In this document: positions 43,340-52,557 of the stretch, in pieces | Numbering within the stretch: position 1 is the first letter of the stretch | Layout: the number at the start of each line of letters is the position of its first letter | Notes under the pieces: generated by a model | Database searches by the model: none | The model's input: only the letters and a program-made list of their open reading frames with translations | Told to the model about the DNA's origin: nothing | Source of the DNA: Planctomycetaceae bacterium | GTDB lineage: Bacteria; Planctomycetota; Planctomycetia; Pirellulales; Pirellulaceae | NCBI GenBank assembly: GCA_024642205.1 | Contig: JAHEBQ010000019.1 | Coordinates: 1 to 64,000 of the forward strand | Direction: 5' to 3' | Length of the DNA: 64,000 bases | Made by a program: the position numbers and the translations under genes

Positions 43340-44208
43340 ACGTTGAGCCCCGTTCCGAGAAATCGCAGGAAGACCAGCACAACGACTGCCATGGCAACCA
43401 TCAATAACGACACCGCGACTGCCGCATCCAACTGGCCAATACTGAGTTCCAGGAAAACGGTCGTGGAAAGTACTTCGGTCCGCATTCGCGTCGCTCCGGC
43501 AAACACCAGAATCGGCCCAAACTCTCCCAGAGCACGCGCCCAGGCAATGGTGGTTGCGGCGATCATGCCCCGCCATGCCTGTGGCAACGCGATCCGCATA
43601 AAGGCCTGTCCCCGACTGCAACCCAGTGTGCGGGCAACGTCTTCAGCCCGGGGATTGATCTGGTCAAACGTGACCCGCATCGTCCTTACAGCAAAGGCGC
43701 AAGCCACGGAAAACTGAGCCAACACGACCGCCGGCCAGCGAAACGTGACCGGGAACCCGAGTCGATCTCGCAACCACGCTTCCAATTCCCATTCGCCGAT
43801 CTTGAGGTGAAACAGGATCAGCAAGCTCAAACCCAACACCAGCGGCGGCAACACGATCGGAATATCCACGATTGTGTCAACCAACCAACGCCCCGGAAAC
43901 CGGTACCTCGAAAGCAGATATCCCAACGGCGTCGCCACCCATAAAGAGAGAATCGCCGCTGCAGTACAAGAGAGAATGGTCAATCGAAACGCTGCCTGGA
44001 TCTCTGGCTTGATCAACGCTTTCATGAACTCGTTCGGCGACGTAAACAATACATCGGCGATAATCAACAGGACAATCAACAGAATGAAGCACCCTGAAAG
44101 ACCGCCCATGACCAGGAAAAAAATCGCATCCGAACGTTGGCCGATGATAGTGGGTGTCTTGCTTGATTCCGCACCAGCTTGTGAACTGGTCGAGATGTTA
44201 TCGTTCAT
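43336..44208 (-). CDS. ABC transporter permease, ModB/CysT type
   Basis: A 290-residue membrane protein with about six hydrophobic segments, starting at ATG 44208 inside the last codons of the binding-protein gene and preceded by GAAGG. The cytoplasmic EAA loop reads EDVARTLGCSRGQAFMRIALPQAWRGMIAATTIAWARALGEFGP, with the RALGEFG ending typical of molybdate/sulfate permeases. Stop and start overlap by 4 nt with the ATPase gene, so all three components are made together. The longer frame upstream is antisense-free but overlaps the neighbour and has no membrane content. Confidence 0.93.
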   Translation of the reverse strand: MNDNISTSSQAGAESSKTPTIIGQRSDAIFFLVMGGLSGCFILLIVLLIIADVLFTSPNEFMKALIKPEIQAAFRLTILSCTAAAILSLWVATPLGYLLSRYRFPGRWLVDTIVDIPIVLPPLVLGLSLLILFHLKIGEWELEAWLRDRLGFPVTFRWPAVVLAQFSVACAFAVRTMRVTFDQINPRAEDVARTLGCSRGQAFMRIALPQAWRGMIAATTIAWARALGEFGPILVFAGATRMRTEVLSTTVFLELSIGQLDAAVAVSLLMVAMAVVVLVFLRFLGTGLNV

Positions 44209-45730
44209 TCGCACCTTCACGCGGCGATCCCAACTGCCACCGAAATCCTTCAAGCACAAAACTGTCCATTGATTCAGTTGAACAAATCCGTTCGAACAGC
44301 CGTCTCGCCGTCTGGGCGTTCGGAGAGTCGGGCGAGATTGCGATCGGCTGCGTCGCGACCGCGCATTCGAGGTCCTGAATTCGAACCGCGTCGACGTCAT
44401 CGCCGGCACCTGCCGCATTACTAAGGTAAACAACCGCGGCATCCAATGAACCTGTACGCAACTGGTTAACGAGCATGTCTCCGGTTGGCGTTTGCACGGT
44501 CACGTTGGCCATGACCTCTTTCTGAACCCTTCCCTCGCGAAGCGTATTCTGCGTCAGCCACCCCATCGCACATTGTTTCTCATGGCCGACACCGACTCGC
44601 AATCCTTGTCGACCGAGGTCCCCGAGATTGGCGATCTGATGCGGATTCCCTTTTTGCACCAGAATCACCAGCTCATTCTGTGAGACATCCACGGAGTCAG
44701 GAAACAGATCGGGAACCTGTTTCATGAATTCGGTATCGCAGGCAAAATAGATATCCGGGTGCTGGCCGGATTTCATCTGGGCAACCAGGATTCCGCATCC
44801 GTTATACACTCTCGAAACCCGCACACCCTCCCGTTTTTCAAACTCGGTAATCGTTTCATCAATTGCGGGACGAAGCATGGATCCGGCAAACACGTTTAAC
44901 TCTGGAACTTCCGCCCACCGATCACCACCGGAAACTCGAAAGCCATGTTCGGCATAGTGTTTCAGCCCACGATCCCTGGCAGCGAGGTAACGGGCAAAGT
45001 GGAGTGCCGCTGGTGGTTGTTTCGTCGTGGAGATCACGCCAACCGAAATCTGCGACGTGGCCGACGCCAATTCAGGCAGCTCGACGAACTGCAAATCGGG
45101 ATAACTGTACAACACGGCATCATACACGATTCCCGCATCCGCGGCGCCGACAATGATGTCGTTGGCAACGTCCGTAACGGTTGTCCTGTAAGCCGTCGTC
45201 GCCTGGTCCAATCCGTCCCACAGCCCCTGTTCACGTAATACCTGCCGTGTCAGTTTGCCAATGGCCGCTGCATCCGGATTGGCTTGCACGACCCGGACGT
45301 CCTTCCGCAACAGATCGGAAAACTGTTGAATCGATTGGGGGTTGTCACGAGCAATCGCAACGACACCCTGCATTCGGGCAATCGGCAATATTTCCGCGAT
45401 CAAACGCTTCTCTCTGGCGATCTCGAGAAAACTGCTGTCCGCCGGCAAATAAAGATCTCCACTCCCACTGACTTCGATCGACGATAGCAGCGTCTGGGAA
45501 GCTCCGTATTGGATCTGGATCGAAGCGCCATATTCACGCTCGTAATCCACACGAATCGCTTCCATCACCGCGCGATTACTTGCGGCACAGAACAGCACCA
45601 GCGGTTGGGCCCGGATTATTTCACCATCGATACCTCGGTCGCGCTGCATCGAGTCCGTTGCCGACAAAAGCAGCAACAGAGCCCCCAGGACGACGACGGA
45701 GACTACCATAAGTAAAATTGTACGATTCAT
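44198..45730 (-). CDS. Tandem double oxyanion-binding protein of ABC transporter
   Basis: A 510-residue membrane-anchored or exported protein (hydrophobic N-terminus to ~24) made of two periplasmic binding domains of the ModA/WtpA type. Domain 1 (~40-275) begins LVLFCAASNRAVMEAI and ends near ARYLAARDRGLKHYAEHGF; domain 2 (~280-500) begins LNVFAGSMLRPAIDETI and contains GCGILVAQM, PDIYFACD and QPIAISPDSPNAQTARR. Normal ModA proteins have one such domain of ~250 residues. The first domain carries a GASQTLLSSIEVSGSGDLYLPAD segment typical of oxyanion binding. Its start overlaps the stop of the upstream gene by 4 nt. Confidence 0.9.
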   Translation of the reverse strand: MNRTILLMVVSVVVLGALLLLLSATDSMQRDRGIDGEIIRAQPLVLFCAASNRAVMEAIRVDYEREYGASIQIQYGASQTLLSSIEVSGSGDLYLPADSSFLEIAREKRLIAEILPIARMQGVVAIARDNPQSIQQFSDLLRKDVRVVQANPDAAAIGKLTRQVLREQGLWDGLDQATTAYRTTVTDVANDIIVGAADAGIVYDAVLYSYPDLQFVELPELASATSQISVGVISTTKQPPAALHFARYLAARDRGLKHYAEHGFRVSGGDRWAEVPELNVFAGSMLRPAIDETITEFEKREGVRVSRVYNGCGILVAQMKSGQHPDIYFACDTEFMKQVPDLFPDSVDVSQNELVILVQKGNPHQIANLGDLGRQGLRVGVGHEKQCAMGWLTQNTLREGRVQKEVMANVTVQTPTGDMLVNQLRTGSLDAAVVYLSNAAGAGDDVDAVRIQDLECAVATQPIAISPDSPNAQTARRLFERICSTESMDSFVLEGFRWQLGSPREGANER

Positions 45731-46716
45731 TTGCGAGGTTGACGTCCGGACGGAATTTTCAACAGCTCCGGCGATTCATGGCGATCCGCCACTGTTTTTG
45801 CAGGCGGCGGCAGCTCGCCGTCTTCGCCAAACAATTTTGTGTCCCAATCTTCCGTGATCAGCAAATCAAATCCGGGATTCTGTTCCTTGACCTGACACGA
45901 ACAGGCACCGCTCAGAAACAGGGTCACATCTTCGATCAATCGATCGTCAAGGTCGCAAGCCGGAATGACCTCCAAAGCGCGCGCCCGTCCGAAAACTGGA
46001 ACCAGCAGCGGTTCGCCATCGGAAACGGCCTGCGGTTCAAATCCCGTCAACAGTTTCACCAAAAACTGTTCTTGTTTGTCCTGCGGATCAATTTCCAGCA
46101 GACTGAATCTTATCAAAAGCGGCACTTCCGAATGCAATTCACTACCAGGCAACCCAATCCCTTCGGGAAGAGTTACCTTTTCTTGCAGCGCTTCAAAGTT
46201 CTTCTCCATCCGCTCCCGAGCCGCCCGCGTACGCTCTCCGTCCGGTGACCGGAGCAGTATCCAGACAATCGAATCGCCTGCGAGCAACCGTCGGCCTAAC
46301 TCCGTCCGCGCCGGCGATTGCAGCAAGTTGACCGAACGAGCATCGTCAAGCGATCCGTACCAGTTGTTGACCGTCCGACCCTGTCCCAATCGAGTCTGAA
46401 CGACCAGGAACGGAAGCTGGACCGAATCCCTGTCCCTAATCGTGTCCAATATGGATGAATACTCGTTAACCGCCTTCTCATTGACGCTGGATCGGATGAC
46501 TTTTACATTTGCCGATCCATTGTTATCGGAAGCAGCGGATTCCAGCTCCCGGACATATTTTTCTCCCTCAGCTGATAACTCTGAAGCATGAAAAACAATC
46601 AATTCACACGAACCTGGTCGCCATCTTTCCAGGGCATAGCGAAAAACCGGAATGTTGCAGGCACACGCCGTCGACGCAACTGCGAACAATATCAACATCA
46701 AGATCAGTCGTTTCAT
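45727..46716 (-). CDS. Hypothetical secreted 'IPVFRYALERW' protein
   Basis: A 329-residue protein from ATG 46716. The N-terminus is a signal segment followed by TACACNIPVFRYALERWRPGSCELIVFH; this IPVFRYALERW stretch directly after cleavage is a recurring planctomycete motif of unknown meaning, and a lipidated cysteine is possible. The rest has a thioredoxin-like feel (DSVQLPFLVVQTRLG) but no CxxC at the usual place; a GACSCQVKEQNPGFDLL segment near the C-terminus adds a Cys pair. It overlaps the double binding protein by 4 nt, so it probably assists the same transport or redox process. Function unknown. Confidence 0.75.
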   Translation of the reverse strand: MKRLILMLILFAVASTACACNIPVFRYALERWRPGSCELIVFHASELSAEGEKYVRELESAASDNNGSANVKVIRSSVNEKAVNEYSSILDTIRDRDSVQLPFLVVQTRLGQGRTVNNWYGSLDDARSVNLLQSPARTELGRRLLAGDSIVWILLRSPDGERTRAARERMEKNFEALQEKVTLPEGIGLPGSELHSEVPLLIRFSLLEIDPQDKQEQFLVKLLTGFEPQAVSDGEPLLVPVFGRARALEVIPACDLDDRLIEDVTLFLSGACSCQVKEQNPGFDLLITEDWDTKLFGEDGELPPPAKTVADRHESPELLKIPSGRQPRK

Positions 46717-46720
46717 GAAG

Positions 46721-49700
46721 CTATTTTCCAAAACAGACGATTTCGCCGTCAAGAGTTGAGAGGTACAGTTGTCCGTTGGCACCGGCAAGACCATCCCAGG
46801 CTGGAAGCGAATCCAAATGCACTCCATTCTTGATCTCGCCGGTGTCCTTGTTGACGGCCAACAACCAGGCACCTTCGGATCCCTCCAACGCGAGGTTCTG
46901 CTTATCGAGTAGTTGCTGCACGAGCGGATCTTTCTCGGTCAACTGTTGGAACGTTTTTTCTTCGTCAATAATATCCGGTGGCCCCACGATAAACAGGTTG
47001 GATCCCGCCAACACCATCCCACGAGCATAGACTGGTACGTCTTGCGTCCACTTGGGACTAACCAGACTGTCGCCCGGTTTGGATTGATTGTTGGCAGCTT
47101 TCTTGTTGGCAGCCTGTCGCGCCGAGAACTGCATAGCCATGCCAAACTTTCCTTCCACGGCCGTTCCGCCAAATACTGTCCCGTCATGACGCTGAATGGA
47201 GTGGTCCCGCGCAGACCCATCATCGAAGCTGACGGCCAATACCGCATCGCTGGAAATCTCGGAACCATCCGCAAACCGCTGAGCAATTTGAGCGTCATCG
47301 GCGGCACTGAAATAAAGACGGACTTCATCGATCACGCCGCTGAAGGGGAAGGGAGACTGGTATTCTCCAACTGCAGACTGATTGTCCGCACCGACTTCCA
47401 AACCTTGGGCCGGGTCGGCGGTGATCAGACCATTGGACGTCGCTTCACCCGCAAGTTCACCATCGACGAACAACTTCATCTTTTTGTCTTCGCCGAGCAC
47501 ACCGGCCACATGATGCCACCCACCAACCATTCGCTTATTGCCAACGATCGTCGTCAGCTCATTTTTCGAACGAACCAGGAAGGCAGGTTTTCCGCCCTGC
47601 ATGATCAATGCAAATCCATTTGTCGGTCCGCCGCGAGCGATAATCACACCCTGGGGTTTGGTCGCCGTTACCCAGGCTTCGACGGTCAATGGTTTGCCCG
47701 TCGGATCCAGGCCTTTGGGTTTCCCAAAATCAGCGTAGGATGCCGCCGCAACAACGGTCCCTTTCCCTTTTCCTTTTTGGGTAAAACTAGCCGGGATTTC
47801 TGGCGGATTTTCTTCCGCGGCAAACAATTGATGTTCAAGTGTCGTGGTCCACCGGAGGTACTCAGGCTTTCGACCATACCCGAACGCATAGCCATCTCCC
47901 TTGACCAGCAATCGACCGGAAGGTGCAAACCGACCTGCCTGGTAATACCCACCATGTCCACCGGCGAAACTCTGGCCGAGGACCCAATACGATCTGTGAA
48001 ACCATGTTTCGTCCAGGAATCCCATCGGCGCAAATATATGGGCGTCCTCTCCGCGTTGCTTGGACGCCTGCGTTGCGAAATCTCCCGAATTCGGTCCGAT
48101 CTCAATCCGATTGCCTTCCATATCGAATTTTTGTGACTTCATGTAAATGTGCCTTCCATCGCTCGAAAGGATGTCCGGCAAACCGACTGGCATCTGTAAT
48201 ACCTGCAGCTTTTCCTGAATATTGTTTCCCGTTTCCGGATTTTTTTCGTCCATCAGCGTCTCGGACAATTTGTTGCCGGATTGGAGATCCAACCGCACGA
48301 GTCTCAAACCGCCGTCCAGAAAAATCGATCGGCCAGCAACGCAATGGACGGTATTATCGCGAATCAACACGCTGCCACTGACTGGCCACAACGATTCGAG
48401 TTGTTCGAAAGCCATCGTGCGACGATCCATGGGGGCAGCGCGGTAACGCCACGCCAATTCACCATCGGACGTCAGACAATAGACCCAGCCATCGGTAGAC
48501 CCAAACACGACTCGACCTCGATACACCGTTGGTGGCGAATCAATCCGAGCTCCGGCGATAAACGTCCATTTCCGGTCTCCGTTGGCTTCATCCAAAGCGA
48601 AAATCGTATGCTGATCGATCTGGGAAACGTAGACGGTACCCTCGGCGATGACAGGAGCAGTCAAGCGGCCACCCAATGCCGTGGTCCATTTGACACCGAC
48701 ATCCGTGGCAACGGGCTTGGTCGTTGAACCACTGCGCCCCTGATCATGTCGGTACGTAGGCCAGTCATCCGATTCGTCGACGACCGCGGCAAGCGGTTTG
48801 TCAAAGGCAGGACCTTTTTCCAATCGGCCGTTTTCCGGAACAGTGGCGGGAACAGGGCGACTGGGCGACGCGGGAGCCAGCGAGTTGAAACCGAACAATT
48901 TTGCTTCCGGGTAACACGCGCAGTTATGCGGCGGGGTATACGTCAATCCATTACACGGCATCACGCCGTATAAACAACCACCGCGAACCCAATGGTTGAT
49001 ATCCCAATGTTCGGCATCTGGATCGACAAATTCGACCCCGGTTCGAGAGGGCATCAGGAAGTTGTCGGTTGCCTTGGCAATGTAACAGCGATGATGAAAC
49101 CAGTACGTGTCGATATCAGGGGCAAATTGTTTTTTGATCTCGCCGGTTTTTGGATCGCGACCCGTATAAACGCCCGAGTCCTTGCCCGAAGTAAGCGGAG
49201 CCAGCCAAACGAGTCCCCCGACCACCATCAAGTCCTGTGGCGATTGATATCCGCTATTGGGAAAACTTGCATCCCACAGCTGTTTCCCGCTTTTCGCCTC
49301 AACACTGATCATCTTGCCGTCGCCACCGGCATACAACACGACGTCGTCGTGAATCACCAGGCGTGGACCAAAGTTAAAGGTAAACGATTGGCGGCGTGTT
49401 ACCGGTTGCGTCTCCCAGGCAATTTCGCCGGTTCGCTGGTCGAGGCTGACGACTTTTTCCCCGTCATGGAAATAGACCTGCGAGTCGTTAGCGGCCAATG
49501 TCAATGGAGAAACTTTGGTTTGCCTCGCCCACAGCCGTTTGCCCGAGTCAGCGTCAAAGGCCATCAGTACGCGTGGTTCTTCGTTCCAGAAAAAGTTACG
49601 GCTTCTCGCCTGGTCACCGACCCGACCGTGGAGCGGTGCATAATCCTCAAGTTCCGCTTTTCCTTTCCGAACAACCAGAAACAACAATCCGCCCGTGTGA

Positions 49701-50632
49701 ATGATTTCTTCCGTAGCGTCACTACCTTCGTAGGTCCGGAGTACCTTTCCAGTCGCCGCATCGAGGGCTGTCAGCGGCGCGTTGTACCCGAGAGTCACGA
49801 AGACGGCATTGTCAGACGAAACCAATCGTCTTGACAATTGTGTCGGACCGCTCTTGAGCGGCCACAAATGTGGTTGCCACTCCGGGATGTCGCGTTTCCA
49901 CAGAACGCTGCCGTTAAATGCATCTCTGGCGATCAATTTCCATTTCGGGGGAAGCTGAATCGAAACCCGGCTCCCTTCATCCATGATATAAAACATCCGC
50001 CCGGCGGTTGAGACCAGCGCGCTCATGCTGGCCATTCGGTCATGATGCCGGGACCAGCGTGGGCTACCAACCCATTGGAGGTGTCGCGGCGGCGCAACAA
50101 CATCGTCATGGGCGACCGAGTTACCCGTTGCGTCATGCAGGTAATGGGACCATTCGTCGATGTTGGTTGGTCTCGGCTTGATAGTCTTGACCCATTGGCC
50201 ATCTATTCCTTTGACCATCGCCACTCCGTTGGGAACCAACACGCGAAGGACTTCCTCCATCGGGATGTCACCCAACTCTTCGGTCACTAACAAGTTGACA
50301 AGATTGTCGACGTAGGGGAGCTCGTTTCCGACCAGCGCGTCGATTGAGACGTCACCATAATGGCCTGATGCCTGCACTCGCTGGCGGGCGGCAGCAACCG
50401 TCGATGGATTACGCTGCAAACCATGAACCTGGATCGCTTCGTTTTGACGAAGTGCTGCCGTCAGTTCGCCGTCGCCAGCCCCGAGTTGAACAAAAAACCC
50501 GGCCGAGATTCCGGACTGTTTGAGAATCTGTTTCGCGTCTCCATCGGCATCCGCGAAAACAAACGAAGCGGAGAGAGCAACACCAACAGCAAGACACAAT
50601 CCCGCCGCGAAACGCTTTGACGGTTGAAACAT
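46721..50632 (-). CDS. Giant exported protein: methyltransferase-like, PQQ propeller and LamG domains
   Basis: A 1303-residue exported protein (signal peptide to near FVFADA). Residues ~35-150 resemble a class-I methyltransferase fold (GFFVQLGAGDGELTAALRQ, HGLQRNP, YVDNLVNLLVTEELGDI), unusual in an exported protein and probably non-catalytic. Two stretches of PQQ-like beta-propeller blades follow (~180-560 and ~640-960; e.g. RDAFNGSVLWKRDIP, LDQRTGEIAWETQPV, LDEANGDRKWTF). A LamG/concanavalin-type domain (~1010-1180; PLTVEAWVTATKP, GGWHHVAGVLGEDKKMKLFVDGELAG, GVIDEVRLY) and a last blade close the chain. It lies 4 bp before the IPVFRYALERW gene, so it may head the transporter operon. Confidence 0.88.
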   Translation of the reverse strand: MFQPSKRFAAGLCLAVGVALSASFVFADADGDAKQILKQSGISAGFFVQLGAGDGELTAALRQNEAIQVHGLQRNPSTVAAARQRVQASGHYGDVSIDALVGNELPYVDNLVNLLVTEELGDIPMEEVLRVLVPNGVAMVKGIDGQWVKTIKPRPTNIDEWSHYLHDATGNSVAHDDVVAPPRHLQWVGSPRWSRHHDRMASMSALVSTAGRMFYIMDEGSRVSIQLPPKWKLIARDAFNGSVLWKRDIPEWQPHLWPLKSGPTQLSRRLVSSDNAVFVTLGYNAPLTALDAATGKVLRTYEGSDATEEIIHTGGLLFLVVRKGKAELEDYAPLHGRVGDQARSRNFFWNEEPRVLMAFDADSGKRLWARQTKVSPLTLAANDSQVYFHDGEKVVSLDQRTGEIAWETQPVTRRQSFTFNFGPRLVIHDDVVLYAGGDGKMISVEAKSGKQLWDASFPNSGYQSPQDLMVVGGLVWLAPLTSGKDSGVYTGRDPKTGEIKKQFAPDIDTYWFHHRCYIAKATDNFLMPSRTGVEFVDPDAEHWDINHWVRGGCLYGVMPCNGLTYTPPHNCACYPEAKLFGFNSLAPASPSRPVPATVPENGRLEKGPAFDKPLAAVVDESDDWPTYRHDQGRSGSTTKPVATDVGVKWTTALGGRLTAPVIAEGTVYVSQIDQHTIFALDEANGDRKWTFIAGARIDSPPTVYRGRVVFGSTDGWVYCLTSDGELAWRYRAAPMDRRTMAFEQLESLWPVSGSVLIRDNTVHCVAGRSIFLDGGLRLVRLDLQSGNKLSETLMDEKNPETGNNIQEKLQVLQMPVGLPDILSSDGRHIYMKSQKFDMEGNRIEIGPNSGDFATQASKQRGEDAHIFAPMGFLDETWFHRSYWVLGQSFAGGHGGYYQAGRFAPSGRLLVKGDGYAFGYGRKPEYLRWTTTLEHQLFAAEENPPEIPASFTQKGKGKGTVVAAASYADFGKPKGLDPTGKPLTVEAWVTATKPQGVIIARGGPTNGFALIMQGGKPAFLVRSKNELTTIVGNKRMVGGWHHVAGVLGEDKKMKLFVDGELAGEATSNGLITADPAQGLEVGADNQSAVGEYQSPFPFSGVIDEVRLYFSAADDAQIAQRFADGSEISSDAVLAVSFDDGSARDHSIQRHDGTVFGGTAVEGKFGMAMQFSARQAANKKAANNQSKPGDSLVSPKWTQDVPVYARGMVLAGSNLFIVGPPDIIDEEKTFQQLTEKDPLVQQLLDKQNLALEGSEGAWLLAVNKDTGEIKNGVHLDSLPAWDGLAGANGQLYLSTLDGEIVCFGK

Positions 50633-50851
50633 TTTTTACGCTCTCGGCTGACAGGAATTCCAACACCGGCTTTGGGCCAGTTTAGGCCCACCGGGGCGCA
50701 ATTGTGGCCAGAATCGCAGCACCTGTCAAACATCCTGGATTCGAATTCTGCGAATGCCCGATGGCGCCGGGTTATCAACCGGGATGCCCCCAATCTGTAG
50801 CCAAACGAACGACCAGGAAAAACGCTTCATCTGCTTCCGGAAATTTCCGGT

Positions 50852-51739
50852 TTACCGGGGCCAGAACTCGGCAATTTTTTGCTTTAGAAAATCCACGCTG
50901 CGGACAAGTTGCGGCATTCCTTCGACGCCGTCTTCGATGCTGATCCAACCGTCGAATCCAACGCTTTTCAGTTCGCGGAATATCGCGTCGTAATCGTTGA
51001 GTCCTTTGCCAATCTCGCCGTGGCTCAGGCGCCGCGCATATCCTACCGCTCCCTCTTCTTCGCGCCGAAGATCTTCCAACGTGCCTTCTTTCAGGTACCT
51101 GTCACTGGCGTGCATCGTAACCACGCGGTCGGAAACCCGCACCAGAAGCTCAAGCGGGTCTTCTCCGGCAAGAAACGCATTGCTCGGATCGTAATTCACA
51201 CCAAAGCAGGGATGTTGGATCCGATCAACCAGACTGCAAAAGACGTCCATCTTCTGCGCAAACTCGGGATACTCCCAGAAATCGTCTTTGTAATGGTTTT
51301 CGATGATCAGGGTGATGCCGCGTTGCTCGGCATACGGCAAGCAAGCCTCAATCGAATCCGTGGCGAGCATAACGCCTTCGTCAACGGTTAACTCGGGTCG
51401 ACGTTGCCCGCTCAGTACCCGACAAAACGTGCCACCCAAAGCGTGGGTCATATCGATCCAGTGTTTCTGTTTTGCAATTTCCTCGGCACGAAATGCGGCA
51501 TCGGGGTGTGTGAAATCTGGTGAACAACACATCATCGGAATGACCTTGCCATGGTTCTCGACCTCCCGGCGGAACCTCGCCCAATTGGATTCGTCGGACA
51601 TTTCCAAGAACCCGGCATACCATTCGATCCCCTGGACGTCGAGGGTTCCGGCCAGGGTGATCCATTCGGAGACGGACATCGAACCATCCTTGCAGAGCGC
51701 TTGCATGAAGGCTTTCGGGAATACGGCAAGCTTGGGCAT
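50852..51739 (-). CDS. Sugar phosphate isomerase/epimerase (AP endonuclease 2-like TIM barrel)
   Basis: A 295-residue protein from ATG 51739 behind CAGGT. The TIM-barrel family of xylose isomerase-like enzymes is shown by GIEWYAGFLEM, IIENHYKDDFWEYPEFAQK (metal-binding Glu), FGVNYDPSNAFLAGEDPLE and MHASDRY, SHGEIGKGLNDYDAIFRELKSVGFDGWISIEDG; the ligands Glu, Asp, His and Glu are all visible. It would isomerise or epimerise a ketose or inosose. It is the last gene of a four-gene minus-strand cluster, 4 bp behind the SDR gene. Substrate unknown. Confidence 0.9.
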   Translation of the reverse strand: MPKLAVFPKAFMQALCKDGSMSVSEWITLAGTLDVQGIEWYAGFLEMSDESNWARFRREVENHGKVIPMMCCSPDFTHPDAAFRAEEIAKQKHWIDMTHALGGTFCRVLSGQRRPELTVDEGVMLATDSIEACLPYAEQRGITLIIENHYKDDFWEYPEFAQKMDVFCSLVDRIQHPCFGVNYDPSNAFLAGEDPLELLVRVSDRVVTMHASDRYLKEGTLEDLRREEEGAVGYARRLSHGEIGKGLNDYDAIFRELKSVGFDGWISIEDGVEGMPQLVRSVDFLKQKIAEFWPR

Positions 51740-51743
51740 TGCG

Positions 51744-52544
51744 TTACCTGTCCTGGAACGTGGTTTTGTCCTTTGGCGGGTTTCGGCCGATGAAGGGGTG
51801 CTGTTCAAGCTCGACCACCTGGCCACTGATCGGACCACTTTCGTCAGCCAACCAATAGACTGCACCCGCGGCTATTTCGCTGGGCGCAATAATCCTCCCC
51901 GCCGGCGCAAAGACGTTTGGCAAATCGGCGTACCAATTCTCGGGAAATCCCTCTTCGCGTTTACGTTTCTCTTCGGCTTCCGTCAAAACCCAACCGGGAT
52001 TGATTTGATTGACACGGACGCCTTCTTCCCGAAACAACGTATCACCAAGGTTTCGAGTCATGGTCATCAATGCCCCTTTGGAAACGCTGTACGGCAACAA
52101 ATCCGGTTCGCCGCTGTACGCGTTGACACTTCCGATATTCAAGACACAACCCTGGTTGGCCCGCAGTTGCGGGAGTGCTGCCTGGATCAGCAGGAACGGA
52201 GCCAACGTGTTGATGGTAAGGAACTCCAAGAACTTCGTCGCATCGGTATCGTGAATGTTTCCCGTCGCGATCAGCGCTGCGTTATTGACAACGGCATCAA
52301 GTTTTCCGAACCGGGTAACGGCAAAATCGACAAGTCGTCCGGGGCACCCGTTAAGCGTGAGGTCTTCAATGTAAAGCGCAGCGATGTCCGGGCCAAGTTC
52401 CTGGACCAGGGCTTCACCTAACTCTGGCTGCAAACCATGGACGACCACCGACGCGCCTTCGGCCACACAACGCCGAGCAATCGCTTTGCCAATGCCGGTG
52501 CAGCTTCCGGTGATTACGATAACCTTGTTCTGAAGTCGAGACAT
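51744..52544 (-). CDS. Short-chain dehydrogenase/reductase
   Basis: A 266-residue classical SDR. TGSCTGIG (13-20) is the cofactor glycine motif, NNAA (~88) and the catalytic Ser (IGSVNAYS), Tyr and Lys (LLPYSVSKGAL) are all present. The C-terminus with ISGQVVELEQHPFIG is family-like but longer. NAD(P)-linked oxidation of a polyol or sugar acid is likely given the neighbours. It lies 13 bp behind the alcohol dehydrogenase gene and 4 bp before the isomerase gene. Confidence 0.93.
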   Translation of the reverse strand: MSRLQNKVIVITGSCTGIGKAIARRCVAEGASVVVHGLQPELGEALVQELGPDIAALYIEDLTLNGCPGRLVDFAVTRFGKLDAVVNNAALIATGNIHDTDATKFLEFLTINTLAPFLLIQAALPQLRANQGCVLNIGSVNAYSGEPDLLPYSVSKGALMTMTRNLGDTLFREEGVRVNQINPGWVLTEAEEKRKREEGFPENWYADLPNVFAPAGRIIAPSEIAAGAVYWLADESGPISGQVVELEQHPFIGRNPPKDKTTFQDR

Positions 52545-52557
52545 GATTTCAATCGGG

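Noticed and set aside
46913..48136. A 407-codon plus-strand frame opposite the PQQ/LamG gene
   Set aside because: Its length comes from codon bias of the true gene on the other strand; composition is Arg- and Ser-rich and no motif is seen.
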